64,000 bases of DNA, from assembly GCF_907165205.1 (NCBI RefSeq), contig NC_058192.1:14260001-14324000 (forward strand). The letters run 5' to 3'. Position numbers and translations under genes: made by a program. This DNA comes from Coccinella septempunctata. Its lineage: Eukaryota > Arthropoda > Insecta > Coleoptera > Coccinellidae. Within the stretch, counting starts at the first letter, position 1. Each line of letters opens with the position of its first letter. Below, one piece after another: positions 22,403-33,868 of the stretch. Below the pieces are notes generated by a model. The model did not search any database. It was not told the DNA's origin and saw nothing but the letters and a program-made list of their open reading frames with translations.

Positions 22403-25400
22403 ATTTTTTTTTCATCTTTAATAATCGAAATAATACCTATTTATTTATATAAAAGTATGTAGGAAATTTGAAATTATTCACAAATGTACTTATCTTTACG
22501 TATACCTAGCAATAAGGAAACATTAGTTTTTTACCCAATTTCAACTCACTAATATCTTGAAGCACAACCAGTGTTTTAGATTCAAAAGAGTGAAAAAATC
22601 TGAAAAGCATGTGAAAGGATACTGCCTTATTCTATATTAACTCCATACTGAGGTAACTGATGGATGCTCTTAAGATAAAATATGTTGGGAAACAGTTTGG
22701 GGAAAAGTATCTGAAGAATTCCCTAAAATTATAATAAAAAAATAAGGTTTCATGAGTTCTATGGGAAGTATCGTTATTGCAAATAATTGTAACTACCCGC
22801 GACTCTTCAGTGAAGTAACATGAGGACTCACATTACTGGCCTAATGAGAAGGCCTATGAGCGAGATCAGCAATGCTATAGGTCCCTTGCTATTACTGAAA
22901 TAGTAAAATAGTTATTCAATTAGTCGCTCCATTAAGCAATTAGATGGTAAGGTAGGTAGATCATTATTCCACGGGCTGAGACTCTAATGACTCGGTGGAG
23001 CCCTGCTCTGAAGTAATTAAGCCCTATTAAGTTCTAATTACTTCTCTGAATGCTTGGAATTTTTGCACCCCCAATAATTCCAGAGGATTATATAGCTGTT
23101 ACTCTCGAAATTTCAATTATGTTGTCTCTGTTGGGATCTGTTGTTTTACCAATCGAAAATTGACACAAAGAAAGAAATTGATTTGGACATTCGACTTAGT
23201 TTTTCTCTATATGTATTTAGTATTTTCCATGAACAGGGTGTTTTTAAATGATCGTGTAACTTCGAATCAGTGGGCTCTAGTTTTGGAATGCTATGATAAT
23301 TAGTTCAAAACCTAGCACACAGTAATTCTAAGCAAAATGCGATGTTACAATCATTTATAAAAATTCTAAAAGTTTGCTGCACCCTATCACACAAATTATT
23401 CTATATTAGTAAGTACACGATCTACCTGGACTATCGAATCAAACCAGCAATAAATCATTTTCTCTAGAATTAAAGTAAAGACTCCTTCAAGCATTAAATG
23501 GCCATATAATGTTGGGGTGATGAAAGTCATCAAACCACACTCTACCCTTGAAGAGTCCGACCTATATAAAATTCTCTAATTTGAATGACAACATTTGACC
23601 CCTCTCCCCCAGACTCAAAAACTGTATTCGCCATTGAAATTAGCCCATCATAACGTTCTTCCATCCATTAGCCTTTTCTTATTCTTACCTTTTAGCTTTG
23701 AGTATAATCATCCTTCAAAATCCTTTGAAAGGAAGTAGGTAATAAAACCAGTCAGATAACGGTCTTGAATATTCTAAGAGCCTATTATCACAATTCCTTG
23801 AAATATTGGGTTGAAATTTAATTACCTTGAAGCTTATCCCCTATTTATTCTTCTTGCTTTTTTAAATGCATAAGCTTCAAGATACATAATAAGATTCCAC
23901 CTGAGAGTTTGGCGAATATGGTAAATGGTTTTAAAAAGTGTTCAATGCTTACCTTATCCAATTTTCCATTAAGAAAGATTCAATGGATCATAGTAATATT
24001 TCTCATCATTCTGTAGTCGATTGAATTCAGGTTGAAAGTCAAGCTCAATAAAGGAATGTTTTTGGCTAGTCGCTAGTCTACGCCAGGTGCTTATCTCATA
24101 ACAGAATTTCCACATATTTACATATTTTTTACTTAGTTAAAAGATAAGCCTTTTGCCCCAAAATACTGCATATTCGATAGATATTGAAATACTTTCAATT
24201 CGCAAATTGAAGAACATGAATAATGATAATAAAATAGGGACAGGAACCCCAAAAGAATAAATTATTTCCCCTACGAGAATAAATTATTTCCCCTACGAGA
24301 ATGAGCAGATAATTATTGAAAGCCGTCATTATAATTCCAAACATGGCATCGATATAGTCATAGCTTTGCTTGCCAATATCATTCTATCATCGGCTTCGTC
24401 TTCTAATCCGATTATTTGACTTCCCTCAAAGCATCCCTTTATTGAACACTCCACCCTCCGTAGCTGCAGAAGTGACGCAGATGAGCGACAGTTGGTTGCG
24501 AGATATATCATAAAATGATGAGGTTTCCATCGCACACAAAGGACTATCATATCGTGATGGGCTTCCCATTTTTCGGCATTATATTCGGTTCAGATTGATC
24601 CTTTGTTGATGTTCAGGGTGGAAAAACCACGGGAGCTGGCGCTTTCATCCTGTATTATTTTTAGTGGAATTTCCCCAAAGGGTGTTTTATTTCTGAATCG
24701 GCTCCAACGGAAGCTTACACCGAGGAGAAAAACCTTGTGCATGATGATTGATGAATAAAATATACTCATTGTTTTTGAATAAATAGTCTTGCAGACATAG
24801 TGTAAATGGAAATTTAAGATTCTCGTGTCAAATCATTGACGAAATTGGCTATACATGCATTAAAGGAATACGGAATATCTACTTATAAATTAAAAATCAC
24901 CTTGCCTTGTTTATCCATTCAGTTCATTCGACCTGAACAATATGACAAGTGATATTTGAAATTCTCTTCTCTAAATTTCATACATATCCTTGTAATAATT
25001 CTCCAAATTTTGTCGAGCTCGATGCAACCGTTCAGTCTTAACTTATTTTCAGTTGTTCCAATTTTTTGGACTTTTCTGATGGATACGAGAATCTCCCAGG
25101 ACCTCGGAGCAACCGTTTCGTTTTGACGAATTCAGAGTTTTTATAGAAGATTTCAATTAATTGCAGATTTCCAGAAGAGCAAGAGTTTGGGTGTCTTGAA
25201 ACAAAACCTAAAGTGACTGTAACGAATCTCAACAAATTAACCAATTATTTCAAGAACAAAAAGTGGTAAAACAGCTGCGGTTCGATGGGTGGAACTCTGA
25301 GCACGCCAGGGCTCAACTATCACAACATTGAAAATTATCAAAGGATGAATAACCAGGCAGCAAACGAGTTTACAATCGAACAAGAAGATGACGCATACGT

Positions 25401-26420
25401 GAAGTGCATATAGGCCATTAAGCTTACCGAGAAAAAGATTGGGACAGGACCAGTTTCAACTTTATCGAAGCGTGGTATTTCCTGAGTTCTCATATTAGTG
25501 ATTCTATTTCGAGGAAGAAGTCGGGGCAAGCCTCAGACAAGATCAGACAGGACCGAGCGGGCAGATTGTAATAATCCAGTTATTGTTACAAGATTCGTCA
25601 CCGCTTTTAATCCGGCCGGTATTTCTAAAACGCTTTCAACTCTTATATCCCGAGACGTCTTGCTGGTTACATTGACCTCTTCAATCCAATGGGATTCTGA
25701 ACGCCATCGACACAAAATTTAACATCATGGATCGATATTTAAAATATCCAGGCTCACTTATTTTGCGATAACTCAGACAGATCAATATAAGAAAATATTT
25801 TGAGCCCCAAAAGGTAATTTTCGAAATACGAGTTACCAAGCGTTGCAAGGGAACAATGCTAGATTGTTGCTGACATATAACGAATTTTTGTGGCAAATGG
25901 AAATTTGGAGAATCTTTTTCGAAGGTTTGATTGTATACTGTAATGATGATTGGATATGGATGGTTTTCAGTAAGATACCTATTCTTTTCTGAATTAGCTT
26001 ACTTAAAGATAATTTTTTTTCAAATACTAAGAGGAGGTTGAAAAAATTTTATTGATAAAATGACTGATCAAAATCTCAATCTGAACCTGAACTGCTTCGA
26101 CGACTTCTAGGTGTATTCATATGCCTCCAACCTAAAAGACACCGAGAACAGCAGTAATTCACTGGATTTTGCCCCTTGAGTTATGCAACCCATTAAACAG
26201 CACATACAATTTGTGCATCATATGGACATAGTTCCTCTTTTGTATGGAACAACTCCTCTAGGAGCAAATCGTTGATTGATCAATCAATCAACGGAGCAAA
26301 TTAACCGATCGGGGTTTATCATACAATATTTTCTTCAATTTTGGAAATATGTACGCACAAAATTTTATTCTAATTACATTTTGGCCTGTAATGTAGATGG
26401 CATCTCGGTCTTTTTCAAAA
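22403..26420. other. Long intergenic region, no gene recognised
   Basis: No convincing exon was found. Around 22780-23110 the sequence is of higher complexity and contains clustered TAATTA-type cores (GTAATTAAGC, CTAATTACTT), the sort of site bound by homeodomain proteins. Small frames at 24329-24550 and 25338-25722 show no family motif. A 22-base tandem duplication lies at 24255-24300, and a transposon-end-like CAGGGTGTTTTTAAATG at 23235. Confidence 0.3.
24255..24300 (+). repeat. Tandem duplication of a 22-base unit
   Basis: Two exact head-to-tail copies of a 22-base unit starting GAATAAATTATTTCCCCTAC are followed by the first two bases of a third. The exactness suggests a recent slippage or array-style duplication. 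Confidence 0.85.
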
Positions 26421-26427
26421 GTTACAG

Positions 26428-26600
26428 CACAGATTACAGATTCTGTAATCTGTGGGTTACAGATTACACTTTTTTTTTCTGTCACTGTATTCTATCTGGA
26501 TCTAGTTACTAGCAGAGACAAACTTGTCTCTGTTACTAGTCAGAGCCACAGTTGTCTCTGTTACTAGCACAGATTCCTCTTTGTTACTAGTTACAAAGTG
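26428..26600. repeat. Palindrome plus short irregular tandem repeat
   Basis: At 26428-26454 CACAGATTACAGA is followed, after one base, by its exact inverse. From about 26503 the phrase TTACTAG recurs at roughly 30-base spacing, joined by AGAGACAAACTTGTCTCTG and similar self-complementary segments. It looks like a satellite seed or the end of a structured element. Confidence 0.55.
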
Positions 26601-26801
26601 AAAGATTAACCTCTTTGCTAGTTATGATGTTGAATTTTGAATTGTTGAGTGTCATTAAGAAAGAATTTAAATCAAATAAAATGTCAGTTTAATCGTGAAG
26701 GTAAAAGAAGGAAAAAATCGAATGAGTTTGTGAAGTACCTATCCACTTACAGTTACAGTACTTACGTATAACTGGGTGAAGACGGAGACTCTGCTGAAAC
26801 T

Positions 26802-27576
26802 ATGAATGAAACAGAGGACTTGAAATTCAAGGGAAATGATCCTGGAGCTGTACGTTTTGGAAATTTTATCAACTATTATAGTTTTTACCCACCACATGAA
26901 CGAACTGAACGTTTACCAAAAAATATTTGGAGAACAGAAGGCATATCTTATTGCTTAGACATTGGTTGCAACACTGGTGTATGTGTTATTTCTAATTTCA
27001 ATTTAGTATGAATAATAATTCCTATACATTTAAATGTATCATCTGTTCAATTTTCAGGATCTAACCAAGGCTCTCAGTAATTTTTTACTGAACTGTGGAA
27101 GTAATAATGAGATCATTGGAATTGATATAGATCCCACACTGATATCTCGAGCTAAGGAGCATCATGAAACAAATTTAAAATTTTTTTGTGTAGATATAAT
27201 GAATTGTGACGGATACAATTCCATTAAAACTTTTCTGAATGACCTGAATTTGAAGAAGTTCCATATAGTGACCTGTTTTTCAATATCTATGTGGATCCAT
27301 TTAAATCATGGTGATATTGGATTAAGGATATTTCTTAAACGTGTATCAGATCTTTCTGAACTCTTAGTGATTGAGGCACAGCCATGGAGATGCTATAGAA
27401 ACGCAGTGAAACGGATGAAAAAGTGTAATTCTACCTTTTCACTCTTTCCATATCTTCAGTATAGAGAAAATATAGTTAAAGACATCGAAAACATATTGAC
27501 AGAAGAATGTCAAAGAATAAAAATAACTGAAACTGAGGACACCAAGTGGGGAAGGAAAACACTATTTTTCAGGTGA
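26802..27576 (+). CDS. BCDIN3D: RNA 5'-monophosphate methyltransferase, BCDIN3D-like
   Basis: There are two coding exons, 26802-26978 and 27058-27576, joined in phase 0 (ACTGGT|GTATGT..TTTTCAG|GATCTA), giving 231 residues. The SAM-binding motif I reads LDIGCNTGDLTKAL across the junction, and motif II reads IIGIDIDPTLISRAKEHH. The family hallmark ISMWIHLNHGD is followed by IEAQPWRCYRNA. Human BCDIN3D is known to methylate the 5'-monophosphate of tRNA-His and some pre-miRNAs. The N-terminus GNFINYYSFYPPHER matches the conserved substrate region. The length is close to the enzyme core; the C-terminal tail found in mammals is absent. It converges with BAP18. Confidence 0.93.
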
Positions 27577-27697
27577 AAAATTGTTGAACTAGTGAAGTAA
27601 AATGAAATCATTCAAAAACGTGCTGTAATTAAAGATTCATAAGGCATTAAAGTGAGGATAAGAAATTATAATGGAAACGATACAGGAATGCTTCCTT

Positions 27698-27710
27698 AAT
27701 AAAATTTATT
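27698..27710. terminator. Back-to-back poly(A) signals shared by BCDIN3D and BAP18
   Basis: AATAAA on the plus strand (27698-27703) and on the minus strand (27705-27710, TTTATT as written) are separated by one base. They sit 122 bases after the BCDIN3D stop and 73 bases after the BAP18 stop. Cleavage about 15-25 bases past each signal would make the two mRNAs overlap at their 3' ends. Confidence 0.7.
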
Positions 27711-27782
27711 GATCTTATTCAAAATATTGTAATTTGTACAATGAGAAGTATATCACAAAAATAATGAAGTACACTTAACTGA

Positions 27783-28677
27783 TTAAGATGCAACATTGTC
27801 ATCTGCACCTTCAAACTCTAATTTAACTTCTTCATGTAAACCTTCAACATCCACTTCAGATTCTGCTGCATTCAACATATTTAAGGTTACTTCTGATTTA
27901 TGAGTCTGAGGAACTTGCTGCAATTGTAACTGGGATGATGGTACAGAAATTTGTCTAACTGGTAAGCCAGCATCTTCGAAAGCCTTCTTCTTCAGAGCTG
28001 TTCTAATTTGGGTTCTGATATTAATACAAAAACAAAGTTAGAGAACAATGAAGAAATTGCGATAATGGCTTAAAGAAATTAAAAAGTTAAATATATAAGG
28101 AAAAAACTTTTTTATGCAATCTACTTTTCAATAGGAATGTTTTTAAATGTGACCCTCTGAATTGACTTCCATGCGAATCATGTTTCAATCTATATCATCA
28201 CAAAAGTTCAATTATTTTAAGCTTTTGATTCTCTTGGGACTTCCAAGTGGTAGATTACATAAATTTTCCTGTATATATATATATATATATATATATACAA
28301 GTGAAATTTCTTTCAGCTAAGTGAAACGTTGCGAGGAATTTAACTTACACTGTCCTCCTTTTGATATGTTCACTAAGCTGATGTAAGCCATCTGAAAATT
28401 GTTTAACTACCTGCCGCAACATCTCAATTTCTTCATCGGTCCATTTGCTGAATAAAATATGTCATGTAAAGATGTAATTGATTTGAATGGAACACGAATT
28501 TTGAACTTACCCTGTTGGAGAGTCTGCATTTGGATGCAACTGCATTGTCAAGTCCCCTAATTTAGTGAAAGCCTGGCCAGCTGCAGTAAATATTTCACCC
28601 ACCTGGAAGAAGTAATTTCTGTTTAAAGCAGAAAATAAAATTGCAAGAAAATTGTATACTTTACTAGCTGAACTCAT
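27783..28677 (-). CDS. BAP18: Chromatin complexes subunit BAP18
   Basis: Four coding exons: 28677-28660 (MSSASK), 28602-28511, 28447-28349 and 28014-27783. They join in frame to give 146 residues. VGEIFTAAGQAFTKLGDLTM and HPNADSPTG are followed by the SANT-like segment KWTDEEIEMLRQVVKQFSDG, then TQIRTALKKKAFEDAGLP. This order matches BAP18 (human C17orf49). Mammalian BAP18 is a nuclear subunit linked to MLL1 and NURF complexes that reads H3K4me3. The C-terminal tail is acidic (EVDVEGLHEEVKLEFEGADD). The first exon is only 18 bases; it is accepted because it supplies the conserved M-S/T-SAS-K start and a donor. It diverges from the MFSD1 gene, about 0.7 kb between starts. Confidence 0.92.
28271..28298. 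repeat. (TA)n microsatellite
   Basis: About 13 uninterrupted TA units lie in the third intron of BAP18, flanked by G and C so that the tract itself is a palindrome. Confidence 0.9.
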
Positions 28678-29407
28678 TTTCTAAATCGGCTTCTTAAATT
28701 TTGATTCTGATTTTGAACGAAGGAATAAATTACCGCAAAAACCGCATATAACACAGAGTTGTGAGCCTGACAGATGAGTGACTTAATGAAAGATGTCACT
28801 GCTCTTAATTAATATTCGCAAAGAGGAATAATCTTTGATATTTGTGATATCAAAATAGTTTTCATTATAATAAATATATTTACCTGTATAACTTCCAGAG
28901 TAAATAATTGTTTCAATTAGTTTCCACATCGAAGAGAAATTAATTTAATTTTTGATCGAACAAAGTAGAGCACAGAACTTGACAGATCAAAAATAAATAT
29001 TTACTTTTCTCCATATGTCAAAAAATAAAATTACAAATTTGTCAGCGAAAAGTTTTCAAAGATTGAATTGAGTATTAAGAATATATTAATCTTTATCTAA
29101 GGACTTTCAATGAACTGAACATATTAATTGAAGTACCATCTTGTTACGTTGATATTCGATAAGATTTAAACATTGTTGAAATATCTGGTCTAAATCTACT
29201 TTGGATATCATGATTAATAAATTCCATTGTTCCAATCTACCCAAGACATTTATCTCGAACAAAGATAACTGAGTTATCTGATTGTAAATGTGATCCTCCC
29301 CTATTGTATTGATAAATAGTTACAGAATATTCTGAAGTCACTTAGTGGGTGGATGTGGTTGGAGAATATTCATTTTCACACAGAAAGTCGTTTTAGTGAA
29401 TGATAAG

Positions 29408-32267
29408 ATGGAGGGTGACAGTAATCGGGAAGAAACTGCATCAAATCTTGGTTCTACAACAAGTTTATTGCATTCAGTAACCCATCCATCTGGCACAATT
29501 TTTCGAACAGTTGGCTTAGTTTTTCTTTGTTTCGTTGGATTTGGTAAGGAAATGATTGACAAAGTTCTCAAGTTTCTCACTCATTCGAATTTTTTAGGCT
29601 CTTATTTTTGTTATGATAATCCAGCTGCTCTTCAAGATAAAATTGAACGAGAACTAAACATTTCAACATCGGAATATGTCTGGCTATATTCAGTTTATTC
29701 ATGGCCAAATGTTTTCTTAGGTTTCATTGGAGGATTTTTGATTGATAGGTAGTGTTGTTGTGAAAAGATGTTGGAATACATTATAATGTAATCTAAAATT
29801 TAAGGGTTTTTGGTATTCGAATGGGAACAAATATATATATGGGTCTGACCCTATTAGGTCAACTGTGTTTTTCAACTGGAGTATGGTGGAATGCTTATTG
29901 GATGATGCTTTTTGGACGATTCATTTTTGGGTATGTATAAAATGTACAATTTCAACAGTGGAATTCCTAAAGTTCGAGGTTTCTTTCTATAGTATTGGTG
30001 CAGAATCACTTGCTGTTGCTCAAAACAATTATGCAGTTTTATGGTTCAAAGGAAAAGTATTGAATATGGTTTTTGGACTACAGTTGAGCTTTGCAAGGGT
30101 TGGAAGCACTGTTAACTTTATGGTAATGGAAGGTGTTTACAATTTGGTTGAGGAAAGATTCAAAGGCCTTGATGGTCTGGCAATTACATTTTATTTAGGT
30201 AAATATTATTCATTGCTATTCCTCCAGCCCCGTTCTATGATGTTGTTTTTTAGCTACCATCACATGTGTGTTTTCTTTTATATGCTCCCTTTTCTTGGGA
30301 TTCATGGATAAAAAGGCTGAACGAGTTTTGAGAGTTAATAATACTGTTCCCTCTGATCCAGTTAGAATGTCTGATGTACGTTTTTTTAGTGGAAAGTTCT
30401 GGTTACTGAATGTTATCATTATATTCTTCTATGTGGCCATATTTCCTTTCTTCACCATTGGAAAGTAAGTTCAAAGTGAACATTCATGAAAGTTTCACTT
30501 TATTTTTTCACTATTCACTATCTTGTTCAAAGAATATGATTTATTTATTGAATGCCCATCTTGCAGATCTTTCTTCATGGAGAAATTCCATATGAATGAA
30601 TCAGATGCAAACTTTATTTGTAGTATAGTGTATCTAATTTCTGGAGTGGTGTCCCCATTATTAGGATTTTTGATCGATAAAACAGGAAGAAACCTCTTAT
30701 GGATTATCACTGGAATCTCTTTCACTATTGTTGCACATATCAGCCTTACATTTTTTACTTGGATAAATCCTTATTTTGGCATGGTAAGCAGTTATCTATA
30801 TGATTAATTGAAGCAGTCATTTCTGATATTATTTATTACATTCCATTTGCCATTTAATGATTCCTTTTTTAGTAGTAGTGTTATTTATATTTTAAATTGC
30901 ATATTTTTCAGAGCATCATGGGTATATCATATTCTATACTAGCTAGTAGTTTATGGCCTTTAATATCTCTCGTAATTCCTGAGCACCAATTAGGAACAGC
31001 TTATGGGGTGTAAGTTGATTTTTTATTGTTTGTAATGTCATGTTTAATAATTTGAAGAGTGATTGAAAAAAGATTTATTTGAAAATTTTCACAGTTGCTC
31101 GGCCTTACAAAACTCTGGACTGGCAATATTTACTTCAATTGTGGGGGTTATTGTTGATCAATTTGGATATACATGGTCGGAATTATTCTTTATTGGCAGC
31201 TTATCAGGTAAGGAATCAATAGGATTGATCTTTGTGATTGAATTCACGTTAAATGCATTCCTGACACAATTAACATAGCAATCCAGATTATCATTGATAT
31301 TGCAGAATGAACTACTGATAATGTTTGCAATCAGTTCAATTATAGGAAGGTTATTGATACAAAATATTGTGACTTACATTTAATTTCAATTGCCTCTGTA
31401 TCTGTCTTGTAAAAACCTTATATTGATATTTTCAATTATTTTCCAGTTGCATTAGTTGCTGCCTTAGTTTTATTTGTATGGGATTTATGCCAAAAGGATA
31501 TCTTGAATATGAGCCCAAATGCTAGATTGAGGCATCAGCAGAGAATGATGTGAGTATTTTAGCTTTAAATGTTAACCTGATTCCTAACAAATAACATGCA
31601 TGAGTTTTATTGGAATCTAACATTTACTTATTTCAATATTACAATAGTAATGGTTCAAGTGGGGAATTAGTATGGAGATGCTCCTCAGCTTTTTCTAATT
31701 TGATTAATTTGAAAAGAGCGGTTGTAGATTCTACCGTTATTGATAAGGGTAAGTTTCAAGGGAGTGGGTCATTTTACTGTGTTTCTTGTTTTGGAAAATA
31801 TGCTTTTAGGTGATGGATAATTTATGAATAATTTCACCATTCAATGTACATCCTACAAAAACATATTTCAGTGAAATGTTTTCATTTTATTGTTTATTAC
31901 AAGCATTGGTATAAGTCAATAAAAAAGTGCATAAAATTATTAGGTGGTGTCACAAACTGTGGTCAATTGTTTAAAATGTACTGCCAAAAACGAAATCGCA
32001 ATCAATACATAGTTTCAATTTGATTTATTTACAGGGCAGCTCAAATTTTAGAGAGGGAAAAATTGAATGTACAGAGTTCTCAAGGGAGTAGTTATAGTGA
32101 ACATGGACAACCTTCCAATTTTGATATAAGAATTAGATACTTGTCGAGAATTGGCGCACAGGTAAATATAGTTCTTGAAAACCTCGATTTGAAATTGATG
32201 ATTTGCTTGGTTTCAGTTGCCCCCATCCTATAATTCAGTTGCAAGAACTCTTACTTATTTGAGGTAA
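29408..32267 (+). CDS. MFSD1: MFSD1-like lysosomal MFS transporter
   Basis: Eleven coding exons (29408-29543, 29598-29748, 29805-29930, 29993-30198, 30254-30464, 30567-30783, 30912-31009, 31095-31207, 31447-31549, 32035-32161, 32217-32267) join without phase breaks to 512 residues. About twelve hydrophobic spans are interrupted by family phrases: YVWLYSVYSWPNVFLGFIGG, FGRFIFGIGAESLAVAQN, SGVVSPLLGFLIDKTGRN and QLGTAYGV then ALQNSGLAIF. These fit MFSD1, known as a lysosomal membrane protein that pairs with GLMP and exports dipeptides. The start at 29408 is chosen because it gives a short cytosolic N-terminus ending TTSLL, loosely like the dileucine sorting signal. A poly(A) signal lies at 32619-32624. 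Compared with the human protein (465 residues) it is longer, mainly at the C-terminus. Confidence 0.92.
31648..31748 (+). other. MFSD1: Possible alternative cassette exon of MFSD1
   Basis: Inside the intron between coding exons 9 and 10 lies a 101-base stretch with an AG acceptor (ACAATAG) and a strong donor (G|GTAAGT). It is open in the incoming phase (AT|T AAT GGT). Its length is not a multiple of three, so inclusion would shift exon 10 to a stop after a few codons, replacing the normal tail. The polypyrimidine tract is weak. No transcript support is available here. Confidence 0.35.
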
Positions 32268-32761
32268 CCTGGAAACTGGAGATACTCTGTCGTGATAATG
32301 ATCTGTACAAAATCGTGATATTATTAGCTTTAAGAATATTTTTACTTTATGACTATTGTCCAATTGATTTTTCTGAGAAATCTTTGACCATGTCAATTGC
32401 ATAAGAAAATTTTGCTCAACATAATTCAAAAGATCTCTTGGATATACAAATGTAAAATATAACTTATTTGTGTTACGTTCTATGTGTGCATATAATAATT
32501 GTAATATTAAGTTGAGAATTTCCTCTTATTTAATTTTAATCAATTCAAGAATTTTTTCATGATGTAGATTTATATAAGGAAAATTTTATAATATTGATTG
32601 AATTTTTATGGATTTGAAAATAAATGCCAGTGGAAATAATGATTTTGTTTATTTTATGGCAACAACTTTATTCAGATGTGAAGCAAACTTAGAGCATTTT
32701 TTGAGAATATTTTCCAACCTGTTTTTTCAAGAACATAGTTATTTTGCTATTTGCTAAAAAA

Positions 32762-33175
32762 TGCGGAAAGTGATAGTCTCGAACTCCGCTACGCATCTTA
32801 ACCCTCTAATACCCAACTCCGCCTTGAGACTGGTTGCATATAAGCGGATACAAAATGATTCCCTGTGAGCAGTTTAGTTCAACTGCCCATGTCCGCCTTC
32901 AGTATAGGTTCATTTTGTGAGAACAGGTGTTAATGTAAATCAGTTAACTATTTGCGAAAAAAAAGATGTATAGATTATACATCAGCAAACTTGAAACTAT
33001 ACGGAAATAATTTCAAAAAAGAAAAAAAACTTGGGCATTAGAGGGTTAAGGGTCAAAGGTAGACTGGGGGGGAAAAACACTCTTGACGAATGAGTGTGAC
33101 ATTTTTTTCTACGATCTTGCATTTTTTACCCGCATTCATATCAATTTCGAACTTATCACTTTTCCGCATATATTG
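32762..33175. repeat. Outer TIR repeat split by a piggyBac-type MITE
   Basis: TGCGGAAAGTGATAG at the left recurs inverted at the right as CTTATCACTTTTCCGCA, and the next bases (TCGAACT) also pair. The inner element (32802-33045) interrupts it. Confidence 0.5.
32802..33045. mobile_element. piggyBac-type MITE with perfect TTAA duplication
   Basis: The ends read CCCTCTAATACCCAA and, inverted from the right, CCCTCTAATGCCCAA, with one mismatch in 15. TTAA is present at 32798-32801 and 33046-33049. Ends starting CCC plus TTAA duplications are the signature of piggyBac superfamily elements. At 244 bp with no frame it must be non-autonomous. It sits in the outer repeat at 32762-33175. Confidence 0.85.
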
Positions 33176-33868
33176 TAGTGATACTCCGGACACAAATCAT
33201 TTTTTTCTACTCTATGGTTTTCTTAAATCGTTCAATCGAAAAGCTTTAAATTAAATGTTAATTCAAATGGACGATTTCAGTAATGAGAATGGCTAAGCGA
33301 TTTATTAATACAGTTCTTGTTCCTTCTCCTTTCCAATAGATCCAAAGCAAATCTTTGTCCAAGATCACATGACCCCTGGATTTAACCAAAGATTCAAACA
33401 GCTGATTGATTAGAAAGTTTGCAGTTTTTAGAGCCGTTTTTAGAAGAATCCAATCAGGTATGTTCTCTGAAGTACTATCGCATATTAGAACTTAATAATA
33501 GCATTAAACAGTTGAGTATCTATGATATCAGCCAACTCGTGTTGGGCACTTGAAAAAACCCAAGTACCTACATAGCGGAGAATCATAATCTTATGGGATA
33601 GTTCAAACTGGTTTTAGTCGCTTTAAGATTTTAAATTTATCCGTATTCTCGTTGAACTGTGACTTCCCAGATAATGTGGATTATGTGGATTTTGTTCTGA
33701 TGCTTGTATATGAGTTATTATTATTTATGAGCCACAGGTGAGGTACTTGAGTAGATATAATTTCAGTGTTTATAGGCATATTACCCTTTTATTATTGATA
33801 TTTATGTTTTATGTAAACATTGATAGATCTCTTGTAATAGTATATGAATTTTTAGTGGAGTGTCTATC

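Noticed and set aside
25338..25722. GC-richer frames on both strands as a gene
   Set aside because: Both strands stay open over the same DNA, which points to composition; no domain seen.
26500..26600. CRISPR-like array because of TTACTAG spaced about 30 bases
   Set aside because: Units are irregular, self-complementary, few in number, and the genome is eukaryotic.
33860..33868. GTG start for PEBP gene 1
   Set aside because: Nuclear insect genes start with ATG; the ATG at 33869 gives the usual PEBP N-terminus.
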